DNA of 32,304 nucleotides from Spirochaetales bacterium (GTDB lineage: Bacteria; Spirochaetota; Spirochaetia; Treponematales; Treponemataceae), in NCBI GenBank assembly GCA_003245785.1, contig QKCE01000223.1, forward strand, positions 1 to 32,304, in the 5' to 3' direction. Under the pieces are notes generated by a model. It saw only the letters and a list, made by a program, of their open reading frames with translations. It was not told where the DNA came from and did no database searches. Positions 7,938 through 14,936 of the stretch are shown in pieces. How positions within the stretch are numbered: position 1 is the stretch's first letter; each line of letters begins with the position of its first letter. Both the position numbers and the translations under genes were made by a program.

Positions 7938-8024
7938 ATGCGATGCGGGACGGGAAATTCCGGAAATTGCCTGCCGACCAACAGCCCTGCCTCGCCTTCG
8001 GCGTTTTCGCCACTTACGGGATAA
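7938..8024 (+). CDS. Possible 28-codon leader ORF before the GH115-like gene
   Basis: ATG at 7938 opens a 28-codon frame that ends in TAA at 8022-8024. The stop overlaps the AAGGGG ribosome site of the glycosidase gene, whose ATG follows 9 bases later. The ATG lies one base after the -10 hexamer, so it is included in the mRNA only if transcription starts at or very near it; with a usual start near 7943 it would be left out. The product is Ser/Pro/Gly-rich and resembles nothing recognised. It may be chance, or it may couple translation into the downstream gene. Confidence 0.25.
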   Translation: MRCGTGNSGNCLPTNSPASPSAFSPLTG

Positions 8025-8033
8025 GGGGCTGAC

Positions 8034-10037
8034 ATGTTCATACTCAACGCCCAAACCGGGCTTTGCCTCGACGACCCCTCGTTCGCCAAGGACGAGGCCG
8101 CGCACCGGGCCGTTGCCCGGTTCCGCCGGGACCTTGGGCTCACCCTGAAGCCCACCGCCGAGGCGGGCACGCGAATCTCGATCCTTCGGGACGCGACCCT
8201 TCCCCCCGAGGCGTGGACCATCGAGGCCGGGGACGGGATCCTGACCCTTCGCGCCGCGGATTCCCTCGGCGTCGTGTACGGGCTTTCCCGCGTTTCTCGC
8301 GACGGCCTGGGTGTGGAGCCCCTGTGGTTTTGGAACGACCAGCGTTTCGCGCGGAAGGCGAGGCGGGCCTTCCCGGACTCGCGCGCGGCGGGCGAACCCG
8401 CCGCCTACCGGTTCCGGGGCTGGTTCCTCAACGACGAGGTATTGCTCGCGACCTGGAATCCCGGGCAGGGAATCGACCCGTGGGAAATGGCCTTCGAGGC
8501 CCTTCTCCGGCTCGGCGGGAACCTCGTCATTCCCGGCACGGACGGCAACTCGAAGGAGAATGCGAGCCTCGCCTCGGCCATGGGCCTCTGGATAACCCAC
8601 CACCACGCGGAACCCCTCGGGGCGGAAATGTTCAGCCGGGCCCATCCCGGACTGGAACCCTCGTACCTCAAGCACGCCGACCTTTTCGAAAAGCTCTGGC
8701 TCGACGCGGTGGAGCGCCAGAAGGACCGGAAGACCGTGTGGACCATCGGGTTCCGCGGACAGGGAGACTCGCCATTCTGGGAGGGGGATACCCGGTTCGA
8801 TACCGACGAAAAGCGGGGCGCCCTCCTTTCCGCTATCCTCGCGAAACAGGCGGGCCTCGTCCGCTCCCGCCGGCCCGACGCGGTACTCGCGTGCAACCTC
8901 TACGGCGAAAGCGTGGGCCTTTACGCCCGGGGCTTTCTCCGGCTTCCCGAAAACGCCATCCGGATCTGGGGGGACAACGGTTACGGGAAGATGGTGTGCC
9001 GCCGCCAGGGACTTGATAACCCCCGCATTCCCTCGCTTCCGGACGCCCGTGAGCGGGGAATGGCGCACGGCATGTATTACCACGTCTCGTTTTACGACCT
9101 TCAGGCGGCGAACCATATCACCATGACCCCGGTGCCCCTCGACCTGTTGGCGAAGGAACTGACCGCCGCGCGGGACGCGGGAATCGACGAGCTCCTCGTC
9201 GTGAACGCGTCGAATATCCGGCCCCACGCCATGCCCGCGGCCTTCGTCGCGGACTTTTGGAACGCGGGCGCCGTAGACCCCGGGGTCTTCCTGAATGGCT
9301 ACGCGGAAACCTGGTTTCCCGAAGCGCCCGAGGCCGCGATCCGGGCCTTTCTTGCCTATTCCGAGGCCGCCCTTCCCTACGGGACCGAGGCGGACGAGAA
9401 GGCCGGCGAGCAATTCTACTGCTACGCGGTCCGGGCCCTGCTCGGCGCCTGGATGAAGGGCGGGACGTCGAAGCCCGTCGAGAGCCTAAGCTGGTTCGCC
9501 CCCGGGAATTTCGCCGCCCAGGCCGCCCTGGTACGCGACATGGGCCTCGCCGCGGAAAAATCCTACGCCGGTCTCGTCCGGGAATGCGGGGAAGTCTCCG
9601 CGGGCCTCAAGGGGAGCAAGGCTCTGTTCGACTCGACGCTCGGCATGCACGCCGGGCTCTACGCGTCCCTGGCGAGGACCCTGGCCCTGTTCGCCGAATC
9701 GGCGATCCTTTTCATCGGGGGCAAGTACGTCGAGTCCTTCGTTCGCGCGGGCGAGGCGGCGGAGGAAAACGACCGCGCCTCGGCGGTCCTTCGCTCCTGG
9801 GAACGGGGAAAATGGCGCGGCTTTTACGCCAACGACTGCCTGGCCGACGTGAGCCAAAACTCCTACCTCTTGCGGGTTCTCATGGAATATATCAGGACCT
9901 TCGGCGACGCCCCCGGGTATTTCAAGTGGCAACGGCTCTTGGCGTACCCCGAAAAGGACCGGGACGTGGTACTCCTCACCAACTGGGAAAAACACATGAC
10001 GGCCTGGGAACTTTACCGGGCGAATAAAAAAGGATGA
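8034..10037 (+). CDS. GH115-family glycosidase (alpha-glucuronidase-like), short form
   Basis: This 667-residue protein shows the ordered motifs of glycoside hydrolase family 115: YRFRGWFLNDE (125-135), GNLVIPGTDGN followed by GLWITHHHAEPLG (162-196), IGFRGQGD (238-245), IRIWGDNGYGKM (309-320) and GMYYHVSFYD (346-355). Near 385-405 comes a segment comparable to the family's NVGDIKP region, here VVNASNIRPHAMP. Known members remove 4-O-methyl-glucuronic acid from xylan, are usually 800-1000 residues and are often secreted. This one is shorter and starts without a signal peptide, so a cytoplasmic role on oligosaccharides is likely. AAGGGG lies about 10 bases before the ATG and a good promoter is present further upstream. 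Divergence from well-known members leaves the exact substrate open. Confidence 0.8.
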   Translation: MFILNAQTGLCLDDPSFAKDEAAHRAVARFRRDLGLTLKPTAEAGTRISILRDATLPPEAWTIEAGDGILTLRAADSLGVVYGLSRVSRDGLGVEPLWFWNDQRFARKARRAFPDSRAAGEPAAYRFRGWFLNDEVLLATWNPGQGIDPWEMAFEALLRLGGNLVIPGTDGNSKENASLASAMGLWITHHHAEPLGAEMFSRAHPGLEPSYLKHADLFEKLWLDAVERQKDRKTVWTIGFRGQGDSPFWEGDTRFDTDEKRGALLSAILAKQAGLVRSRRPDAVLACNLYGESVGLYARGFLRLPENAIRIWGDNGYGKMVCRRQGLDNPRIPSLPDARERGMAHGMYYHVSFYDLQAANHITMTPVPLDLLAKELTAARDAGIDELLVVNASNIRPHAMPAAFVADFWNAGAVDPGVFLNGYAETWFPEAPEAAIRAFLAYSEAALPYGTEADEKAGEQFYCYAVRALLGAWMKGGTSKPVESLSWFAPGNFAAQAALVRDMGLAAEKSYAGLVRECGEVSAGLKGSKALFDSTLGMHAGLYASLARTLALFAESAILFIGGKYVESFVRAGEAAEENDRASAVLRSWERGKWRGFYANDCLADVSQNSYLLRVLMEYIRTFGDAPGYFKWQRLLAYPEKDRDVVLLTNWEKHMTAWELYRANKKG

Positions 10038-10178
10038 CAGGTTGTTTAGCGTGCCCTAATGGGGCTTCTAAGCCCGCCGGGGGCGGCCGCGTACCGGGAC
10101 CCGAGGAAGGCCGTCATGCGGGTAGGCTTCGGCGCGCGCCCCTTCGGCGGGCCGGCGCCAACGCGAACCCGTGACCTC

Positions 10179-10904
10179 TCAGTAGCCCCTTTCCCCGGCC
10201 CCTACCTTGTTCTCGATCTCCCGGGTAAGCCGCGCCAGTTCCCCGCTGGCCGCCATTTGACGGATCATCGCGTCCACTTTCGGCACGAGGTCCGCGTGGT
10301 GGACGTCCAGGAAGTGGTAACAGTCCGTCGTCGCGAGGGGCGGCTCCAGGGGGACAACGTCCTCGAGGTCGAGCTCGCGGATCGTGATCATCCCCCCGAT
10401 CCGGTTCGTCACCGCGACGTCGGCCCTTCCGTGGTCGAGAAATTTAAACATGGTTTCCAGGTCGCCGAACTCGTGAATCTGCGCTGCGTCCTTGGTGAGA
10501 TCCGTCGAGTTGAGTACCCCGCGGATCCTCGCCACGGTAAGGCTTTTCAGGCTTTCCGCTCCCTGAAAGGCGAAGTCGCGATCCCTTCGGGCGAAGGCGA
10601 CGGTATCCGCCGCGAAAAACGGGGTGGATACCCGGATCAGGTTCGGGGCGGACTGGTTGAACGAGAAGATGCGCCCCACTTCCCCGTCCACGAGGCCCTT
10701 CGAGGCCTCCACGGCAGCCCGCGCGGGAGCCAGGGGCAAGACCGTCACCGAATAACCCAAGCGGGCGTACACTTCCTTGATTATGCCGGCGGTCACCGCC
10801 ATGATAGGCTGGTTTTCGATGGTCGAGAATACGAGCTCCTGCGCCCGGACCCCGGCGACCGACGCGAAGATGAATAGGCAGAGAAGGGCGTTTCGTATGC
10901 GCAT
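10179..10904 (-). CDS. Periplasmic solute-binding protein, family 3-like, orphan
   Basis: This is a 241-residue protein with a cleavable signal peptide (about 1-21, ending GVRA, no lipobox Cys) and the fold pattern of bacterial extracellular solute-binding proteins family 3: LVFSTIENQP near the mature N-terminus, the GLVDGEVGRI segment, a TPFF stretch and AVTNRIGGMITI in the second lobe. The family binds amino acids and similar small ligands in the periplasm. No ABC permease or ATPase gene is adjacent, so it may feed a transporter elsewhere or act as a sensor. GAGGAT precedes the ATG by 5 bases. It lies downstream of nrdB on the same strand, but a -10 hexamer and a palindrome in the 93-base gap suggest its own promoter. 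The 141-base gap to the convergent glycosidase has no clear terminator. Confidence 0.78.
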   Translation of the reverse strand: MRIRNALLCLFIFASVAGVRAQELVFSTIENQPIMAVTAGIIKEVYARLGYSVTVLPLAPARAAVEASKGLVDGEVGRIFSFNQSAPNLIRVSTPFFAADTVAFARRDRDFAFQGAESLKSLTVARIRGVLNSTDLTKDAAQIHEFGDLETMFKFLDHGRADVAVTNRIGGMITIRELDLEDVVPLEPPLATTDCYHFLDVHHADLVPKVDAMIRQMAASGELARLTREIENKVGAGERGY

Positions 10905-10920
10905 CTTGTATCCTCGATTC

Positions 10921-10937
10921 GAGTATAAGCGATACTC
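10921..10937 (-). promoter_or_regulatory. Palindrome over a -10 element, solute-binding protein gene
   Basis: GAGTAT-N5-ATACTC is a perfect 6-bp inverted repeat 16 bases before the start codon. On the minus strand it contains TATACT, a good -10 hexamer (10922-10927 on +). No convincing -35 is seen at 17 bases. The overlap is what a repressor operator would look like; the binding protein is unknown. Confidence 0.45.
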
Positions 10938-10997
10938 ACCGGAATTCCCCGGGCGTCCGGCTTTTTGCCCGAAAATGCCGCCGGGGCCCCGGGCCGC

Positions 10998-12092
10998 TTA
11001 CAGGTCGTCTTCCAGGGCCGTGGATTTCGCGTAGGCCGTGGGCTTGGCCTCGAAAAAGTCGGTTTTCACCTGGTTCGCGTCGCTGTATTGCTCGATCCAT
11101 GCCATGGACGCGGGAATCGTGCGGCCGCCCTCGTAGAGGGTCCCGAAGCCGAGTCCCGTGGAGCGGAGGTTCCCCAGGTAGCGGATATAGTCGCCGATCA
11201 TCTCGCGGTTAAGCCCCGGAATGTCGTCGCCGATCGCGTACTCCCCCCATCGGATCTCCTCCTCCACCCCCGTCCGGATCATCCCCCGGTATTCCTCCAC
11301 GAGTTCCTCGGTGAAAAGCTCCGGCCTCTCCTTCTTCAGCTCCAGGATGATCGAGCGGAACAGGTAGAGGTGGGTGTTCTCGTCGCGGTTTATGTAGCGG
11401 ATCTCCTGGACGGAGCCCCCCATCTTGCCGTTCCGGGCGAGGTTGTAGAAGAACATGAAGCCCGAGTAAAAGTAGATGCCCTCGAGCACGTAGTTCGCCA
11501 CCGCGGTCCTCACCAGGGTCCGGGCGTCCTGCCTTTCCTGGAACTCGTTATAGAGGTCGCCGATGAACCGGTTCCGCGCGAGGAGCCGCGGGTCGTCCTT
11601 CCACTGGTACAGGATCGCGGTCCGCTCCTCGGGGGAGCAGATCGTGTCGAGCATGTAGCCGTAGCTCTGGGAGTGCACCGCCTCCTGGAAGGCGTGGATC
11701 GTCAGGCAGAGGTTCACCTCGTTCGCGGTTATGAAGGCCCCGAGGGAGGGGAGGTTCGCGGTCTGAATGCTGTCCAGGAAGACGAGGAAGGAAAGGATGC
11801 GGTCGAAGGCCGCCCGCTCGGCGGGGGAGAGCTTCCGGTAATCCTTCACGTCCTGCTGGAGGTTGATCTCCTCGGGTATCCAGAAGTTGTTCATCCCCTG
11901 GCGGTACCAGTCGCTCGTCCAGGCGTAGCGCAGGTTGTTGAAGTCGTTCAGGTTGGTGGTGTTGCCGCCTATCATCCGGCGCTTCACCGTCTCCGTGTCC
12001 CCGTGCTCGTTGAAAAGGGGCTTCCTCTTCAGGGGCTCGTCGGCCCGTCCCGTTCCCGCCGTCCGGCCCTCGTCGCGCGTCGCGTCGCTCAT
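10998..12092 (-). CDS. nrdB: Class Ia ribonucleotide reductase, beta subunit (radical protein)
   Basis: This 364-residue R2 protein carries the full set of di-iron ligands and the radical tyrosine: Asp107 (FLDSIQ), Glu137 and His140 (FQEAVH), Glu204 (VLEGIYF), and Glu238 and His241 (RDENTH). The tyrosyl radical residue is Tyr144 in the ExxHxxxY pattern, so this is not the tyrosine-less class Ic type. With NrdA it reduces ribonucleoside diphosphates for DNA synthesis, in an oxygen-dependent way. The acidic C-terminal tail ending LEDDL is the usual R1-docking peptide. GGGAGAA precedes the ATG. It lies 40 bases after nrdA in the same operon. The first 20 residues are a charged, low-conservation extension. 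Confidence 0.96.
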   Translation of the reverse strand: MSDATRDEGRTAGTGRADEPLKRKPLFNEHGDTETVKRRMIGGNTTNLNDFNNLRYAWTSDWYRQGMNNFWIPEEINLQQDVKDYRKLSPAERAAFDRILSFLVFLDSIQTANLPSLGAFITANEVNLCLTIHAFQEAVHSQSYGYMLDTICSPEERTAILYQWKDDPRLLARNRFIGDLYNEFQERQDARTLVRTAVANYVLEGIYFYSGFMFFYNLARNGKMGGSVQEIRYINRDENTHLYLFRSIILELKKERPELFTEELVEEYRGMIRTGVEEEIRWGEYAIGDDIPGLNREMIGDYIRYLGNLRSTGLGFGTLYEGGRTIPASMAWIEQYSDANQVKTDFFEAKPTAYAKSTALEDDL

Positions 12093-12132
12093 CTCGTTCT
12101 CCCGTCTTTCGTTTTTTCGGCCCGCGCGCCCG

Positions 12133-14694
12133 TCAGCTCGAGCAGGTTTCGCATTCCGTCACCTCGAGGGCCTGGGACCGTACGTAGTATACGGACTTTA
12201 CCCCTTCTTCCCAAGAGCGTACGTAGAGATTCAGCACCTGGCGCAGGGTAAAATCCGTGGTGATGTACAGGTTCATGGACTGGGCCTGGTCGATATGGCG
12301 CTGGCGGACCCCGGCCGCCCGAACCGACCATTCCTGGTCTATGAGGTGGGCGTTCTTGTAGAACCAGAAGGTCTTCAAGGAAAGGTCCGGCGCGACCCGG
12401 GGCACGATGCTTCCCTTCTTCTCCTCGAGGAAAAAGCGCTTCATGATGGGGTCGAGGCCCGCGGTCGTTCCCGCGATGATCGAGGTCGAGCTCGTCGGGG
12501 CGATCGCGATGAGATACGCGTTCCGGAGCCCGCTATCCGCTACCTCGGCGCGGAGGGCGTCCCACTCGGTCCCCGCGTAGCCGCGCTTGTCGAAATAGGC
12601 GCCGGTCTGCCAGTCCGAACCGGGGAAGAGGCCGTAGGCGCCCTTTTCCCGGGCGAGGCCTGCGCTCGCCCGGATGGCCGCGCGGTTGAGCCGCTCGAAG
12701 AGCCGGTCGGAGAACTCGAGATGGGCCTCGCTTTCCCACTTAACCCCCCGCTTGGCGAGAAGGTGGTGGTAGCCGCTTATCCCGAGGCCGATGGGGCGGT
12801 ACTTTCGGTTCGTGAGCTCCGCGTACTGGAGGGGGTAAAAATTGAGGTCGATCACGTCGTCGAGCATGCGCACCGCGGTGGACACCACCCGTTCAAGCTC
12901 CGCGTCGTCGTCCACCTCCACGTTCCCCAGGGCCACCGAGGCGAGGTTGCAGGTCACGAAGTCCCCGGGCCGGGTGGTCTCCACCACGACGGTTTCGCCG
13001 TTTTCCGTAAGGGTTTCCTTGCGGAGGAGCTCCACGGGGCTCATGTTCTGGGCGATCTCGGTGCAGAGGTTGGAACAGTAAATCACCCCGGCATGGGAAT
13101 TCGGGTTCATGCGGTTCACGTGGTCCCGGTTGAAGGCGAAGGGCGTGCCGGTTTCCACCGCGCTCTTGAGGGTCAGGCGGACTATCTCCTTCACCGGTAT
13201 AGTCCGCTTGGCGATCCTCGGGTCGGCCACGCACTCTTTGTAGCGTTTCTCCCACTCGTCGCCCCAGAAATCCTCCAGGGACCAGCCCTTCACGGTGAGT
13301 ATCTCGTGGGGGCACATGAGGTGCCAGGGCGCCTCTATCTCGTCCCGGGCGAGGCGCCAGAAGAGGTCGGGGTAGCACACCCCGGGGAACACGTCGTGGG
13401 CCTTCATGCGGTCGTCGCCGTTGTTCGTCTTTATCTGGAGGAATTCCGGAAGGTCCCGGTGCCAGGCGTCGAGCCAGACCGCGACGGAACCCTGCCGCAT
13501 GCCCAGCTGGTCCACCGCCACGGCGGTGTCGTTCGCGAGCTTGATCCAGCGGAGCACGCCCCCCGCCACGCCCTGGAAGCCCCGGATCGGGCCGCCCACC
13601 GCGCGCACCTTGCCGAAATAGAGGCCCATGCCGCCGCCGTACTTCGAGACCTGGGCGAAGCTGTCGATGCTCCGGTAAATCCCGTCCAGCGAGTCCGGCA
13701 CGGTATCGATGAAGCAGGAGGAAAGCTGATGGAAGGGCTTCCGCGCGTTGGAGAGGGTCGGGGTCGCGACGGTCACCTCCAGGCGGGAAAGGATATCGTA
13801 GAACCGGGATACCCAGAGCGCCCGGTCGTTTTTCTCGTTCATCGCGAGGTGCATGGCGATCCCCAAAAACATTTCCTGGGGCGATTCGACCGGGACGTGG
13901 TCCCGGGTGCGGATCACGTAGCGGCGCAGGAGCAGGTCGAGGGCGCTCCAGGCGAGAAGCCGGTCCCTCGCGGGATCGATCAGCCTCGCGAAGCCCTCGA
14001 TCTCGGCGGCGGAGTAGGCGAGGGGGATGTACTCGCCGTAGAGGCCGTCGGCGACGAGGGCCGAAACCTTGCCGTAAAAGCCCTCCCATCCCCGTTTCGC
14101 GCTCTCCGCGTCCAGGGCCCGGTAAAACCGGACGAACTCCAGCCGGGAGGCGATATACTCCCAGCGCGGGGCTTCCTGGCTCGTGAGCTCCACCGCCGCC
14201 CGGACCAGGGCGGCCAGGGCCTCCTCGGCTTCCGTCGAGTCGGCCAGGAAAGACCGGAATTTCTGGAGAAGATGCTCGAGCCCGTATTCGGCTTCCGCAA
14301 AGTCCGCCTGCACGTCCTTCAGCGCGCCGTTCAGGGCGGCGGAAAGGCCTTCGTCCCAGGGATAAGCCTCGAGCAGGGACAAGCGGGCTTCCCTCAGTTT
14401 TGCCCGGGAGTCGCGGTACAGGATGAACCGCTTCGCTTCCCCGTACCGGTTATGGGCCACCAGGGTCCGCTCCGCCACGTCCTGGACCGCCTCCACCGTG
14501 ACGGGAATCCCCTCCGCGTCGAGGGCATCGGCCCATTTCACGATCTCCGCGGTCATGGCATCCAGCAAGGATTGGACCGATTCGCCCGTCGCGGCGCCCT
14601 CCGCGTCTTCGCGGAGGAATGACGCCGCCATGGCGGCCCGAATTTTGTCTCCGGTAAAAATTTCCCGTTGACCGGTGCGTTTTACTATGTTCAT
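12133..14694 (-). CDS. nrdA: Class Ia ribonucleotide reductase, alpha subunit
   Basis: This 853-residue R1 protein starts with an ATP-cone (about 1-95), the allosteric overall-activity site, followed by the R1 N-terminal and barrel domains. Catalytic residues are in place: Cys327 (QLSSCF), the Asn542/Cys544/Glu546 triad in SNLCTE, and Cys582 (VTCNLAS) as the partner of the active-site disulfide. The radical-transfer tyrosine pair is in KSVYYV near residue 837, and the C-terminal redox pair is Cys848/Cys851. Length and order match family members with one ATP-cone. It is the first gene of nrdA-nrdB. The promoter is embedded in an AT-rich patch with two NrdR-like boxes, pointing to repression when dATP is plentiful. 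No nrdR gene is in the window. Confidence 0.97.
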   Translation of the reverse strand: MNIVKRTGQREIFTGDKIRAAMAASFLREDAEGAATGESVQSLLDAMTAEIVKWADALDAEGIPVTVEAVQDVAERTLVAHNRYGEAKRFILYRDSRAKLREARLSLLEAYPWDEGLSAALNGALKDVQADFAEAEYGLEHLLQKFRSFLADSTEAEEALAALVRAAVELTSQEAPRWEYIASRLEFVRFYRALDAESAKRGWEGFYGKVSALVADGLYGEYIPLAYSAAEIEGFARLIDPARDRLLAWSALDLLLRRYVIRTRDHVPVESPQEMFLGIAMHLAMNEKNDRALWVSRFYDILSRLEVTVATPTLSNARKPFHQLSSCFIDTVPDSLDGIYRSIDSFAQVSKYGGGMGLYFGKVRAVGGPIRGFQGVAGGVLRWIKLANDTAVAVDQLGMRQGSVAVWLDAWHRDLPEFLQIKTNNGDDRMKAHDVFPGVCYPDLFWRLARDEIEAPWHLMCPHEILTVKGWSLEDFWGDEWEKRYKECVADPRIAKRTIPVKEIVRLTLKSAVETGTPFAFNRDHVNRMNPNSHAGVIYCSNLCTEIAQNMSPVELLRKETLTENGETVVVETTRPGDFVTCNLASVALGNVEVDDDAELERVVSTAVRMLDDVIDLNFYPLQYAELTNRKYRPIGLGISGYHHLLAKRGVKWESEAHLEFSDRLFERLNRAAIRASAGLAREKGAYGLFPGSDWQTGAYFDKRGYAGTEWDALRAEVADSGLRNAYLIAIAPTSSTSIIAGTTAGLDPIMKRFFLEEKKGSIVPRVAPDLSLKTFWFYKNAHLIDQEWSVRAAGVRQRHIDQAQSMNLYITTDFTLRQVLNLYVRSWEEGVKSVYYVRSQALEVTECETCSS

Positions 14695-14727
14695 TATTCT
14701 ATCCTAACGATAACGATTATTGATAAA

Positions 14728-14756
14728 ACTATACACGCTATTGATAGTGTTATCAA
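14728..14756 (-). promoter_or_regulatory. nrdA promoter
   Basis: On the minus strand TTGATA (14751-14756) and TATAGT (14728-14733) flank a 17-base spacer, each matching consensus at 5 of 6 positions. Transcription would start near 14721, about 27 bases before the nrdA ATG. The patch is strikingly AT-rich for this genome. Confidence 0.82.
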
Positions 14757-14781
14757 TAATTATTTACGCTAAATATCGGGA
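14735..14781 (-). promoter_or_regulatory. Tandem NrdR-like boxes at the nrdA promoter
   Basis: Box 1 (14735-14750, ACGCTATTGATAGTGT on +) matches the NrdR consensus ACACWATATATWGTGT at 13 of 16 positions, and box 2 (14766-14781, ACGCTAAATATCGGGA) at 11 of 16. Starts are 31 bases apart, the three-turn phase known for NrdR box pairs. Box 1 fills the spacer between -35 and -10, so binding would block RNA polymerase. An 8-bp inverted repeat TATTGATA-N4-TATCAATA overlaps box 1, and a third octamer copy lies 21 bases away. Confidence 0.75.
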
Positions 14782-14917
14782 ATTATCTGGGGACTGTAGA
14801 GGAAATTTCCTGAAAAGCTTCGTTTGACGCCGCGGCGACTACGTCGCTCCCAATCGGCGTTGCCTGTCCCCGCGTTGCGGGCTTCCCCTTCGGTATCTCC
14901 CCCCGTACCGCTTCGTG

Positions 14918-14926
14918 TGCTATACT
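14918..14926 (+). promoter_or_regulatory. Extended -10 element of the HD-GYP gene
   Basis: TGC-TATACT (14918-14926) is an extended -10 box whose last base lies only 10 bases before the ATG. There is no matching -35. If used, transcription would start about 3-4 bases before the start codon, giving a nearly leaderless mRNA, consistent with the absence of a ribosome site. Confidence 0.5.
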
Positions 14927-14936
14927 TGGCCCACTT

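Noticed and set aside
10100-10178. tRNA-like sequence after the GH115-like gene
   Set aside because: A GAACCC word resembles a T-arm, but no acceptor stem or anticodon arm can be formed.
11935-14622. Very long + strand frame opposite nrdA
   Set aside because: The minus strand encodes all catalytic residues of NrdA. The + frame is low-complexity Arg/Gly/Val-rich and has no ribosome site.
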